Origin: Adiantum capillus-veneris
Lineage: Eukaryota > Streptophyta > Polypodiopsida > Polypodiales > Pteridaceae
DNA length: 64,000 nt
Reading direction: 5' to 3'
Assembly: GCA_014529385.2 (NCBI GenBank)
Contig: CM043962.1
Coordinates: forward strand, 128,960,074 to 129,024,073
In this document: positions 1-11,385 of the stretch, in pieces
Layout of the letters: every line of letters begins with the position of its first letter
Position numbering within the stretch: the first letter of the stretch is position 1
Notes under the pieces: model-generated
The model's database searches: none
The model's input: the letters and a program-made list of their open reading frames with translations, nothing else
Told to the model about the DNA's origin: nothing
Program-made: the position numbers and the translations under genes

Positions 1-1060
1 CTCTAATATCTTCCCGGCATCGGCGGCAAAGATTGTTTGGCACATCCATGACATCAACTTTCAATGCTCATCTTTTGACATCAATGAGCCCACTCTAGGA
101 CACCTTTGGATCTCAACATCGAACTCCCTCTCCTTGGCATCGACACGATTGTTGGTGAATCTTCTCTGACATAGAGTATTTTTGAGAGCTCTTGGATTTT
201 GACATTTGATGAATGGTTCTCTATTGACAACGGATTGTGGCTTTGACATCAACGAGCACTCCTTGCCACACATAGGCACTTCCCATGGATATTTGGAGAT
301 TTTGGCATCCCCGACAAGCGATGTTTTGATACACACATGAGTGCATATTGATGCATGCTCTATGTGGTTTAGAGACCAATTTTCTCTAATTGTTAGCATA
401 ATTGTGGCAGCTTACAAGTATAGGTTGAGTTATATGTTTCCCTTTGCAGCAAATTTTGTGCGTTCACATATGTCTTGAGCTCTCCATGCATTTTGAGAGC
501 AGATTTGCATTGCCATATGTGTTTTTCTTATGGTTGTGATATATGACATCTATCATTTGCTTGCTCTAGCCTAGTTGGCTATTATAGCTCTTGACAAAGT
601 ACAGTTTTGTAGATGACAACTAATTGGAAAGTTATGGTTTTGTATCAGTTCACGAGTATGGGATGTTAATGCATATGTTTTTTTATGTGTATGGTACTGA
701 GCAATGTGGTTTGATCTTTGTTGAGAGCATGTATCCCCACAAATACTATGTATCTTCACATGTACTATTTGTATCACATGGTGCCAGCTTGAGCACATAT
801 CCTACTACGTTTGGTAGCAATTTTTTTTGTGTATGTATGTTATATGTAGTTACTACCATTGTACGCTTCTGTGGAGCCATTGTTTGCATTTTACAACAAT
901 TCTATGTTGAGCAGTGGACAGCTTTGTTGTTGTCAGTTTGTAGTGGTTGAGACCATCTCCCACTTTGGCATCTGGGATGTGTGCTTTTATGGTTGAGATT
1001 CGCCTTGAGACTTTGCTTGGCTTGTAGGGGGGACTCTATCCAATATTCCGTAGATTAATG
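1..1060 (-). other. Possible LTR end of an off-window gypsy element
   Basis: On the minus strand, positions 11-31 resemble the tRNA-Asp-type primer site used by the two gypsy elements further right. The sequence next to it begins TGTTTGG on the plus strand, much as element 1's LTR edge begins TGTTGG. If real, an element lies off the left edge and its LTR runs rightward from about position 35. The first 320 bases repeat the word GACATC or GGCATC irregularly. No second LTR is visible, so this is only a suggestion. No protein of recognisable family is encoded here. Confidence 0.2.
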
Positions 1061-1127
1061 CCATACATTTGCACATATATGCCTCACACAAAGCAATCTG
1101 ATAAGTTTTATCAGGTTTTGTGGTGGA

Positions 1128-1961
1128 ACATGGATCACAATCCATGTCTCCCAGAGAAATCTTGAGCCAAAATAGAGATTATATAATACAAACTAGCTCC
1201 AAGCAATTAAAACTAAAACTTGGGATCAAAGTGAAACCAAAATCACACTCAAATCAAAGAAATTAGAAAAAATCACCAGAACTAGTAAAATTGACCAAAA
1301 TTTGGAAACTTTTAACCTTTTTTTATCCAAATTGAATTTTTTTTTGGAAATACATTCAAAATAGCATTGACAACCAGCTGACCAAGTTCCATGTCAAAAT
1401 GAGGTCAAACATGGATTGTGATCCGTGTACCTCATCATAGTTTTTTACTGAGATTTGAGCAAAGAGGTAGGTAAAACTATTTGGAACACTTTTTCCAAGA
1501 AATACACTGGTTAAAAAGTTTAAAAAAGTGATCTAAAATGCCAAAAAACAAGAAAACGCCAAAGCAGACCCATAAAATCACTTTTGGTTGACAAAAACTG
1601 ATTCAAATCCAAAAAGATTTTGGGGATAGACTACAAACATCACAAGCAATCAAGATGCCAAATATCAATATTAGAAGTGATGGAAAACGGATTGTGATCC
1701 ATGCCCCCCATCTGCGACCATTGTGAACAAAACTCTCCAAAGCAAGGTTGCCTAAAGAAAGAATCCAAAAAGTAGTTCAAAAGGTGCAAAAACACTTCCA
1801 AGCAGAAAATCGCAAGGTTAGACCTAGGGTTTGACTTTTAGCCGACCTAATCAAGTCCAAATCACATAAAAACCATATAGCTCGTGTCAATGTACCAAGG
1901 GAAGCTATGTGTGAAGTCTTATCACATTTTGCTATTGAGGTACATGGATCGCGATCCATGT
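1128..1961. repeat. Phased palindromic repeats in G0 leader
   Basis: Four copies of a 20-bp palindromic word sit at 1128-1147, 1409-1428, 1685-1704 and 1942-1961, with start spacings of 281, 276 and 257 bp. The last copy is a perfect 20-bp palindrome, ACATGGATCGCGATCCATGT; the others are one-sided variants. The DNA between them is A-rich and decayed, as in a tandem repeat whose units have drifted. The block lies directly upstream of a gag remnant, where a retrotransposon leader would be. Cruciform formation or protein binding is conceivable but not shown. Confidence 0.65.
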
Positions 1962-2358
1962 CTCCCTGTATAACAGACTAAGACTATACTTGTAGTATAG
2001 CTAGATCTAGTCATGAGAAGCATAATGGTCTTTTCAAAATTGAATTAAGACTTCATTTGAGGTTTATACAAGGTAAAATAGATTTGGTGCCAAAAGCGCA
2101 ATTGTTTGGTCGATTTAAAGATTTTTGACTAATAGAGCGGCTATAAACTCATAGCCACCAAGTGTTTTTGTACAAATTGCAAGGGTTGCTAGAGCATTGC
2201 AACTTGAAGTGAAGTGATTCCAAGTCAAGGATTTGGAAGCAACCAAAGAGGTAACAAGTCAGGGTTTTACAAAAGTGCTTTTCTTGATGTATTTGAGATC
2301 ACGTAGACTATACCAGAGTAGAAACCCTTATGTAAGAGACCAGGTTAGCCATATTTCC

Positions 2359-3018
2359 ATGGAAGAGAGTGAGAATCAAGAATTGTTGCCTCCCTTAGAG
2401 TTGATCCCATAGGACAGTTTGTCTGATACGTTGTCAAAAAGATCCTTTACCTACATGGCTAAGGGATACAAAAATGTGAATTTTAAAGAGGGAACAAACA
2501 TGGGGGCAGTACCATCCCAACCCGCACCAACCATGAAACTTCTGCACTTGAATTACCAATTTGAAAATGATTAGAGTGTAAAAATTTACAAAGACGATAT
2601 GGATCGCTACTACGTTAAGTTAGAAGAGACCTAGTGATTTCAAGGACATAGTGTCCGTGGACTACAATAGTGATTGATACTTTGATGATGAGGGTATAAT
2701 GTATCTAGTTGTGCAAAATCCCTATATTGTGGACAAATGGGGATTGGCATGCACAAAGGAAAAAATTGACTTAGAGCCTGAGGACAAGCTTCCTAAGTTG
2801 GACATTCCAAATGTGAAGCTAAGGCAAGTGAACGAGACAACTCGAGTCAACAAAATGCTCTATAACAAGTGCAATGAGCCCTACATTGGAAAGTTGTCAT
2901 GGAAAAAATTCTTATATGTTTTTACATACATTGAAGGCAAAGATACCCATGTATTTCATGATTGATAAGTATGGACAAAGGTACTCTACATTAGAATGTA
3001 AGGAGCTAGAGAGATATA
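2359..3018 (+). pseudogene. Gypsy gag N-terminal region, element G0, part 1
   Basis: This degraded reading frame starts at an ATG at 2359 and has several stops and one frameshift near 2620. It matches the N-terminal gag region of element 1 (minus strand, 53886-52950). An ungapped 44-residue block beginning Asn-Pro and ending Thr-Thr-Arg-Val (about 2717-2850) shares 14 identical residues with it. A 32-residue block before it and an 18-residue block around EPY and LY-F-Y also align without gaps. The function of this pre-capsid domain is unknown. The frame is cut at 3018 by the insertion of a non-autonomous LTR element and resumes at 8080. Homology is inferred by eye from shared spacing. Confidence 0.6.
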
Positions 3019-3174
3019 TGTCAAGCCTAAGGTAGGATGGGCCACGGCCAAGGGTCAACTCCGGATAGACTTGCGGTACAGGGGCTATATGTAGCTAAGA
3101 GCCAGAGGGCTAGGGGCCTATATATAGGTAGGTTGGGTGGTTATGATCATGTCTATCTTCCCTATGGCCTTTCA
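3019..3174 (+). repeat. 5' LTR of the 3.0-8.1 kb element
   Basis: This 156-bp LTR begins TGTCAAGCCTAAGG and ends CCTTTCA. It contains a TATATATA box (about 3119-3126) that would serve as its promoter. It is the partner of 7919-8074. Confidence 0.88.
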
Positions 3175-3175
3175 C

Positions 3176-3187
3176 TAGTATCAGAGC
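3176..3187 (+). promoter_or_regulatory. tRNA-iMet primer-binding site
   Basis: TAGTATCAGAGC lies one base after the 5' LTR. It differs at one position from TGGTATCAGAGC, the canonical plant primer site complementary to the 3' end of initiator tRNA-Met. Confidence 0.8.
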
Positions 3188-3573
3188 TCAAGGGAGGGGA
3201 GAGCTATGGAGGAGGGGGAACGACTCTCTCTCTCTCTCTCTAGGTCTCTCTCTCTCTCAAACTCAGCAAGAGGCATGACCTCCCTCTCTTCGAAGTCTTC
3301 TCTCTCTCTCCCTCATTTTCAAGAGTAGGGCGTGCATGGTCTTGCAAGATCATGCGGGAAGCATAGCAGCACCCATGAGTTTGGAAAAAAAATGTGAGGT
3401 ATGCAAGGCGCCTCATAGCAAAGGCATGTAGGGGTAGGGGCGTCGGTAGTTGCTCACAAAGAGTAGCTTGAAGTACCCCAACGGTGATGGATTTATACCA
3501 CTACAGATCGTTCAAGGTTGATTCTTTGTTATTGGCGCGATTTTCCTCATGCATGGTATGTGGATTATCCTAT

Positions 3574-4715
3574 GAAGCAAGGCTTCTCTCTCTCTCTTTC
3601 AGAGTTCCCAAGAGGAGCATGGCTCCATACACTTACTTGGTCATAGATTTTGATTCACAAGTATCTTTTAGATTTATCCTCTTCCTACTCTCAAGAGGAG
3701 GGGGGAAGATGAAGCAAGGCTTCAGTTTTCTAGGGCATGTCTCCTAGGCAAGTTGCCTAACATTCATGGCCTGCAGGTACATGCAAGGCATGTGGCTTGT
3801 AAAGAAACCAAGGTAGTCAGCAATGGTCATGGTCGACCCATTATTGCCCAAGCCAACCAAGATCCGACGGATGTGCAAGGTCTCTCTCTCATTGGTATGG
3901 TTTAGAAAATTTATGGGGTTACAAGGATCTTTTCTTCACTGCACTTCATTCGAGTTTTATGACAATACGGCTAGTGGGTATGACTCACTCATCAGCTTGA
4001 GAAGCTAATAGGGGTTTCTCTATGTCGTATTCTCAATTTGCATTTTTGTTAGGACATGGTTTCTAGGAAAAATTTTACAAAGGTTACGTCAATCGAGACA
4101 AATCTAGATGGTCAAGGACAACCGTAATCAACCAAGCAGGTACAAGGTACATATTTTGCAAGAAATTTTATTTTTTTGCTTCTCAATACGTGGTATAATT
4201 CAACAAGGTCGATTATCAGTGAATGCTCGACATGATCGACTTTGTTTTGCTATGCCATTATACATTGGCAAGAGTAATCATTAGCTATGTGCACCAGAAC
4301 TTGATAGGTACTTCTGTGAAGCAAGGCTTCCCTTTTGGTATTTGGCATAGCAGCTTCCAACATTCGGAATATGCTATCAGCATACAAACTTGGGAATATT
4401 TGCAACAAGACTGCATGTTTTCTCACTAGAGATTGAATTAAACCAAGCCAAGACAACATGTGCGGGACATCCAATAGCTCTCAAGTTATTCGCATATATG
4501 GATATGAGCCGGATTCGAGCGTACTGCCAAAACCCTGCCCACAAGTGGGCAACAAGGTTAGTCAATTTCAAGTTATGTTTTTTTTTGTCTATGTCTTACT
4601 TTTCATTTTAGAAAAGATCTCTTTGTTGTGCAAAGAAAAGTGCTTGGGCATACTCCATAAGAAGCCATTGTACAAAGCAAAGTGCTTTGTCTGTCTTCAT
4701 GTGAAGCACGGCTTC
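3574..4715 (+). repeat. Four short hairpin repeats GAAGCAAGGCTTC
   Basis: The 13-base word GAAGCAAGGCTTC occurs at 3574-3586, 3711-3723 and 4318-4330, and with one change at 4703-4715. GAAGC can pair with GCTTC around a 3-base loop. All four copies lie in the first third of the non-autonomous element, roughly where a packaging or dimerisation signal of the RNA might sit. No function is shown. Confidence 0.5.
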
Positions 4716-5243
4716 TCTTATGGCCACTGTATTATCGATTGACTTCAAATCAATGATAATGGCACACATCTTTGGCACTATATGCATATAAGCTCACATC
4801 TTATACAACATCGCACTGTGATGTATCCATGCCACTGCAATAGTGCAAGGCACGTATACCAAGGTTCACAAGATTGAGAATGTCATTGAAGCCAAGGGAT
4901 TATTATTCTATTTTCTATTTGGTATGCATGATACTAGTATGATAGCCATACAACACCCATCATTGCATACGCTTCCGCTATAGCACTAGCTACTTTGTCA
5001 AGGACGAGCTCAATTATTGATGTTTTAAAACATTTTATGTATACATATGCACCTTGTTACAATCACAATCATATCCACGGTAAGTGAGTCAAAATGTGAT
5101 TTCTGGTACCTCTCTCTACGAGAGCGTGGTACAAGTACATTGTTATATGCTTCTAGGATAAGCTAAGACACAGACATGGTCTACACTGGATCATATGCAA
5201 GGGGCATACACCACATTTGAATAGGAGTTTTTCCTCATCCCAA

Positions 5244-5361
<118 letters not shown>

Positions 5362-7879
5362 AACTTCTATGCGGGAAAGGTGAACCTAGGCATGATTTTA
5401 TTGACATCTTTTTATGTCCATACGGTAATAGGAAGGGCTAAGAGCCAACAGGAAGGGATAAGCTCCATCTATTGCCACCTATTTTGGAATGGCTACGATC
5501 CATCTGTTTGTAATCCATCAGTGATTGCTTTCAAGATCAAACAATCCTTCAATTGAGTACCCATCAATTATAATGGCCAACCAAGAGTCTTGCCATTAGC
5601 AAATTCTGGGCATTATTTTACCACTACACACTTAAATTGTGAAGGTCAAGTTGAGTTCTTGAACGTCTTAAACTTGTAAGGTTTTATCTCTACCACGCTG
5701 TATAGATGAAGCCAACATTTCAGACAGCACGGATGCTCACAAAAACCAAGATTATGGATTTTTTAGCCTGGAAAAGCTACAGTTGTGAATGCGATTCTAC
5801 CTTCAACGGATCTCCTATTTTATCTCCAGCACTACAAGTGTTTATATGAGTAAAATTTTGGTGTACGACCCAACTCGTGATTACTAAATCGCTTATTAAA
5901 GTGTTGATGATCAATTCTTGGAACCTTCACACTTGCACTTTCACGCAAAGAAGTCCACAAGCTGCCAAGGGGTAGTGAACAATTTCAACTTACTGTAATG
6001 TCAACGGCAAACCCAAGGGGGGTCACGGACATAGGCCAAAGGACCGGCTGCTCGTTTCACTGTTTTCTTGCAAAGCTTTCCCAAGGGGTTTGACAATGTC
6101 GATTTTAACCAAGGGGTTCGGATTGCAATGGCAACACCCACGGTTACATGTGCAATACTACTTGCACCTCACTAATTTTTAGTTAGCACTCCCAGGCCTT
6201 TGCAGGTGAGAAATTTGGGTAGATGTTTCGTTACGGACAAGGGAACACTATGTTCAACCTCCAGGTACGCATTTGATTTGGTTTTGTTTGTTTTTCCACA
6301 AAGGATGCACAAACTATGTTTTCATCCATTTTTGCTCTTAAGAGAAATGACACGGTCATCTAAGAGCCACGCAGTTTAGGTTGTAGTGTCCAAAATAAGT
6401 TTTTGCATTATGCAGTTATGGACCCACTTATAGGGTTTAATTTGGCACATGTTGTCACATCATGTTGTCACATGGGATACAATATGGTCTAGGAACTCAA
6501 GGAGTTCGGTTTAGCCAGTGTGGAGCAAGATTCATGAGGGTCCCTCTCACGCACGTCGCACCGTTAGATACCTCCACACACTAGTACATCTCGTACTTGA
6601 AGGATGGTCTTTTTTTTTGACATCCTTAGCTGAGACATATTCCACATGTGGAGAATATGAGTCTCTCGGAGCACCACTACTTCAATTATGTGTCACAACG
6701 ATGTCCCTAGGTGCTGGTCAAATCCGTTTTATGGATCGTTTTCAGCACGATCTGTTAGGAACAATTTCAGTGGCCAAAAATTATCGGATACTCAAAATGA
6801 CTTGTTAAGGTACAAGTGCTGCTAAACAACATTAACAGATGGTTGTTTATGCACATAGCAGAGCTATGAGTTGTTAATGAGCAAGTTTAATTGTTTGTAC
6901 TTAGAAGTGATTAATGGTTCACCTTCTATTTTGGTTCAAACGTTTTAGCAAGGCTTGCAACTGATTCCAACAGATGGTACATTCGCCATCATTATTGGTA
7001 AGGATGATCGTGGATATATGGGTTTGGATTTGTTTTTTGCTAAATGCATGCACACTAGGTGTTATGGGCCCTAGTGTTTAGCAAAGACTGATTTTGAGCG
7101 GCATGCATATTCATCACATTAATGCTCTGAAGCATTTTGCATTCTATGTGCACTCTCTCTATGCGATTATGTTTGGATCTCCCAGTCACCAATAGAGGTC
7201 ATGGCTCGATTTGGGTGCTTGTGGATCTTTCAAGTTAACCAAGATGGTTATTCAGGACATTGTTGCTTCCTTAGCAATGTTGTACAATATTGTGATCCCC
7301 CGTTTACCAGTCATCTGGGAAGACTGTCTATAACCCATGGGAAAAAACATCTCAGTACTGTCAATTATCCAAGGAGATAGGCAAATTACAAAGTGTAATC
7401 TTGTGCTAAAGGATATGCAAAGTACGTACGTTAGCACCAAGCAATCCAATTAGTAAGCATTTATTGCTCTACTTGGAGTTTGTTTACCATAATTTAAAGC
7501 ATGTTTGCGACTAGGTTTGGTCTCTTCATGTATAAGTCAGGTTCTCAACCTTGAACAGTGGTTATGGTGGTGTTGTTTACTGATGAAATTTGAGAACAAG
7601 TCAAGGACTTAAACTTGGCTGATGAGTTATGTCAGCAAGTCACTTTCATGGAAAGTGAAAAGAGGTATTCTTTCGGGTACATCTTTGTTGTGATAACTCA
7701 TTTAGCATGCTCATGTGTTCTAAATGGAGTCTACATACTATGATTGGATAGGAATGTGAAAAATCAAGATGTTTCTCCTGGTTTCATTGAACCTCCTACT
7801 GAACCTTGTTCCGGTCAAGCAAACAATTGGATCCATGAAGGATGCCACTATGGAAAAACATTAGTGTATCATCGCTCTT

Positions 7880-7918
7880 GTTTTTGAGGACAAAAATGCT
7901 TCTCCACGTGGGGAGTAA
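7880..7918 (+). pseudogene. Possible gypsy pol C-terminal tail and polypurine tract
   Basis: A 12-residue frame reading VFEDKNASPRGE ends in a TAA whose last base abuts the 3' LTR. It resembles in style the C-terminal tail of gypsy polyproteins, and suggests that the element descends from a coding ancestor whose pol ended at the LTR. The overlapping purine-rich run CGTGGGGAGTAA just before 7919 is the expected polypurine tract that primes plus-strand DNA synthesis. Upstream of this short stretch the frame is full of stops. Confidence 0.4.
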
Positions 7919-8074
7919 TGTGAGGCCTAAGGTAGGATGGGCCAAGGCCAAGGGTCAAATCCGTATACACATGCGATACAGGGGCTATATGTAGCTAAGA
8001 GCCAGAGGGCCGGGGGCCTATATATAGACAGGTTGGGTGGTTATGAGCATGTCTATCTTTTCTAAGGCCTTTCA
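7919..8074 (+). repeat. 3' LTR of the 3.0-8.1 kb element
   Basis: This 156-bp LTR begins TGTGAGGCCTAAGG and ends CCTTTCA, and is followed by the TSD ATATA. It has the same length as the left LTR and keeps its TATATATA box. Confidence 0.88.
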
Positions 8075-8079
8075 ATATA

Positions 8080-8328
8080 CATACTTTGGAGCCCCACTCC
8101 ACCAGTATTATGTCACTCCAAGTACGTTTAGACCTATTGTATCAGAGATCGAACCGAAAATAGAGAGAGTGAGTCTTGATAGAACAAAATTTGAAGACTT
8201 ATTTAGTTGACCACAATTTTTAGTACCTAGACCAATGGGATCCTTGAATTCAAGGGTTTCAATGACCACATATAGGGGCAGTGAATCTCTAAGCACGATC
8301 TATATGACAAGAGTTCCTTTTTGTTGAG
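8080..8328 (+). pseudogene. Gypsy gag N-terminal region, element G0, part 2
   Basis: If the 3019-8074 element and one TSD copy are removed, the frame that stops at 3018 continues here for about 80 codons with a single stop near 8209. It is rich in Pro, Ser and charged residues, like the corresponding stretch of element 1 between its N-terminal gag domain and capsid. It ends where a second insertion, bounded by direct repeats, begins. The continuity supports the idea that this is the interrupted host frame. Confidence 0.5.
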
Positions 8329-8594
8329 TGCAGTGGAGCTATGGTGGATGGCGACGGTGAGGGTCCATGGCAGCTGTGGAGCATGTAGGTGCACAAAGAA
8401 CAAGAGAGAGAGAGAGAGAGATTTGACACAGTAGAAAAAATAACGTTTGTGTATTGTATTTCTTTGTAAAAAGCTTTACATATATAGGATATTTTCCATG
8501 CACACTCAACTTTTAACAAAGGTTATCTGCATGCTTCAAAAGGGAGTTTCCCACGGGCTAACATCAAAGTAAATGAGGGCTTAGAAACCCAACA
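8329..8594 (+). repeat. Left copy of an LTR-like direct repeat
   Basis: This 266-bp repeat begins TGCAGTGGAGC and ends GAAACCCAACA. It carries a GA tract and a TATATA motif (about 8478). It is homologous along its whole length to 9711-9972. It has LTR-like ends (TG to CA), but neither a convincing primer-binding site nor a purine tract adjoins it. Confidence 0.7.
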
Positions 8595-9710
8595 ACCCCC
8601 TCCCCCCCCCAAGCCCAAACTACATTACTCTCATGATATCTCAAGTTTTTGTTGTACTTGTCAACCGTGAGTTCTAGGTTCTCTCACAACCAAGGGTTTT
8701 GGTGCACCCATAACCTGGTGCTACTATTAAGCTACCGTCAAATGGAGTTTTTGGTTCACTGCCAAACCTTGGGTTTTAGGTATACCCAGTAACCTCATGA
8801 GAAGCAAAACAAAAATGGATTGAGAACAAATGTTTTTGGGAGGTCTTACCACTTATGTATGTGTGGCAATGTTAACCCATACAAGTTGTTATTATGACAA
8901 TAACTGATAATTGATAAGCTAAAACAAGACTTCGACAGAAAAATAGGCTTTGACAAAAAAGATGATGAAGTTGACAGTAGATAAAACCGAAATAAGTTGG
9001 AGCTTTGCAATTGTTCATGTACCATGATTGCCAGTTGCCATTCCATTTAGCCACTCCGATCAATTCTGTGGAGATAATGCTTTGATTGGGCATATTTGAT
9101 AAGGACTGAATTTGTCTCTTACTTTTTACATGCATCGACTCCGGCTTTGAGGTATTATCAACATGATTTGACATGCATTGTGGAGGAGATCTTTAACTTT
9201 GAGTCTCAATGTCAATAAGCTTTTCCAATGAGAACCCTTTGCCTCGGCCTTGCGGATTAACTTACCAACCAAAAACAACATTGTTAGCAGCATTCCAAAA
9301 GGCTTGTGAACCATCATTTTACCCATGACTAAGAGATGCTTGGGGTTTCAATATGCAGCAGCCCTAGCGTTCCTAGCAGCATTTCAAGAAGCTTTGAAAA
9401 AGACCTTCTTTCACCCTTCAACACTGTGGACCTCTTTATTGCGTAGGGGACTGCTCTGCGTTTCGATATGCAGCAAAGGCCTGCATTTTGATATGCAGTA
9501 AAGGCTTGCATTTTGGGAAGCTCTCCCTGCGCATGGGAATGAGAAAACACCGTGGATGCGAACCCGCCTAGGCTCTGCTATGCCTGCCTTTTGATATACA
9601 CGCAGAAGTATCTGCTTGGAGCGCCTGAGTTGTACCCGCCTAGCACATGCAACATCATTTCAAAACATCATAGCCCACATCACTGCATGAGCTCTGACGC
9701 CAGTGATGGG
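8595..9710. other. Spacer between direct repeats, no gene seen
   Basis: 1.1 kb with a C-rich start and a few short frames, none recognisable. A partial internal repetition of ATATGCAG words occurs around 9350-9500. It may be the body of a small non-autonomous element. Confidence 0.4.
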
Positions 9711-9972
9711 TGCAATGAAGCTATGGTGGATGGTGATGGTAAGGGTCCATGGTAGTTGTGGAGCGTGCAACTGCACAAAGAATGAGAGAGAGAGAGAGAT
9801 TCGACAAAGTAGACAAAACAACGCTTGTGTATTATATTTCTTTGTGAAAAGCTTTACATATATAGGAGATATTCCATGCACACTCAACTTTTAACTAAGG
9901 TTACTTGCATGCTTCAAAAGGGAGTTTCCCACGGGCTGACATCAAAGTAAATGAGGGCTTGGAAACCCAACA
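9711..9972 (+). repeat. Right copy of an LTR-like direct repeat
   Basis: This 262-bp repeat begins TGCAATGAAGC and ends GAAACCCAACA, and is the partner of 8329-8594. The two outer flanks (TTGAG and CTAGC) do not form a target-site duplication. Confidence 0.7.
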
Positions 9973-10089
9973 CTAGCGGGGGTTACAAAGCTAGAGGAGA
10001 GAGTCATAGATAGAACTCCAACTAGAGTTCCTAGTGGGGGTTACTAGGCTAGAGATTTTCTTGTAAGAGAACTTGGAGTTGTGAGAATG

Positions 10090-11385
10090 GTTGTTGAAAC
10101 ATAATGAATGCGGACATTTCAAGTAGCAAAGTGTATTGCCAAGAAATACAATGGTTTGGGGGATCCATATGCACATGTTTCTCTCTTCAAACAAGTTTTG
10201 AGAACCAAACAAGTGGCAGAATTTCATACTGAATATGAGAAATTTGGGCTGATATTGAAAGGAACAACTTTAACATGGTTCAACATTAGAGATTTCCCAA
10301 ATATAGATCAACGTTTGTGAGAATTAGTTGAGGAATTTTCTTAAAGGGGAATCGAGAACAACACAATGTCCCAATTATATGCTTTTAAGCAGAAGGAGAA
10401 CAAAAAGGTGAAGAAAGCATCACTTTGCTTCAAACAATACATAGAGAGATGTCGTCTAACAGTGCCTCTTCTACTACAAATGAAATCAAAACAAAGCAGA
10501 CTGTTCAAGATCCAAACGTGCCAAATGTTGATCAAATGGTCAAAGAAGTGATCAAAAGGATGAACCAAAGCTATTAACAAAAGCCAAACATATGACAACC
10601 ATCGCCAATAGCAAATGTACCATGAGTCTTCAAATGGTGTGCTATTGAGAAAAAGTATACCAATCATGAGTTGAACGAGTGCTTTTACAATAGGAACTAT
10701 GTGAGGGAAAGGTCATACAGACCTCCAAGGGTGTAACATTTGTTACCACCGTCAAGGTACCAAATAGGCCCAAATAACATAGCCCAAGGGGATGATAAGC
10801 CTCAACCAGTGTTGGGCCAACAACCTCCTTTACCCCAAGAGAATCCAACAATTGTTAGATACATGCAACCGATAGAAACACTCATAAACTAGCAGATGAT
10901 ACCACCAACTTCATATTATGAAGAATCAAGTGAGACTTACAAGAGAGAACCTGAGGGTACTTCATATGCCGATGAAGGTTATCCTTCTTGGGTAAGCACG
11001 ATGATGTTGCCATTGTGTAGCCAACGAAGAATCATTACAAGATGGATGAAACCATACTCATGCTCATAGAAAACCAAAATTATAAACCTAGAGGGTATCC
11101 TCTTGGGACAAGATAGCCAATGGGGGCTCAACAAGTATCCCAACAGGAAGGTCCTTGCTATGTATGTGGAGGTGATCATTGGGCAAGAGGTTGTCCACAC
11201 AAGGAGTGCAAAAACATTTTTGGGTTCTGTGACAGTATTGGGTAAAGGGAAAGCAACATTGGATATCATTGGGATTGTGCCATGTTGAGTGGATACAAAA
11301 TTGTGCCAACAATTCTAATTAATGTTGGTGATTGAGCATAAGCTCAAAAAGCTGCAAAAAACACACCGATCAAGAATGAAAAAAA
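10090..11385 (+). pseudogene. Gypsy gag capsid and zinc knuckle, element G0, part 3
   Basis: Degraded gag of a gypsy element. The frame from about 10108 carries a capsid-type block (VAKCIAKKYNGLGDPYAHV, then a TLTWFN motif) matching the equivalent block of element 1 at 38600-38660. Next come a second capsid helix region (MSQLYAFKQKEN, about 10366) and a Trp-Cys-Ala-Ile-Glu segment (about 10637) with a Pro-Gln-rich tail that matches element 1 at 37.7-38.0 kb. A zinc knuckle, CYVCGGDHWARGC, lies near 11155. In an active element this protein would build the virus-like particle and bind RNA. Several stops and frameshifts kill it. The downstream pol of this element is missing and copia sequence takes its place. 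Confidence 0.7.
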
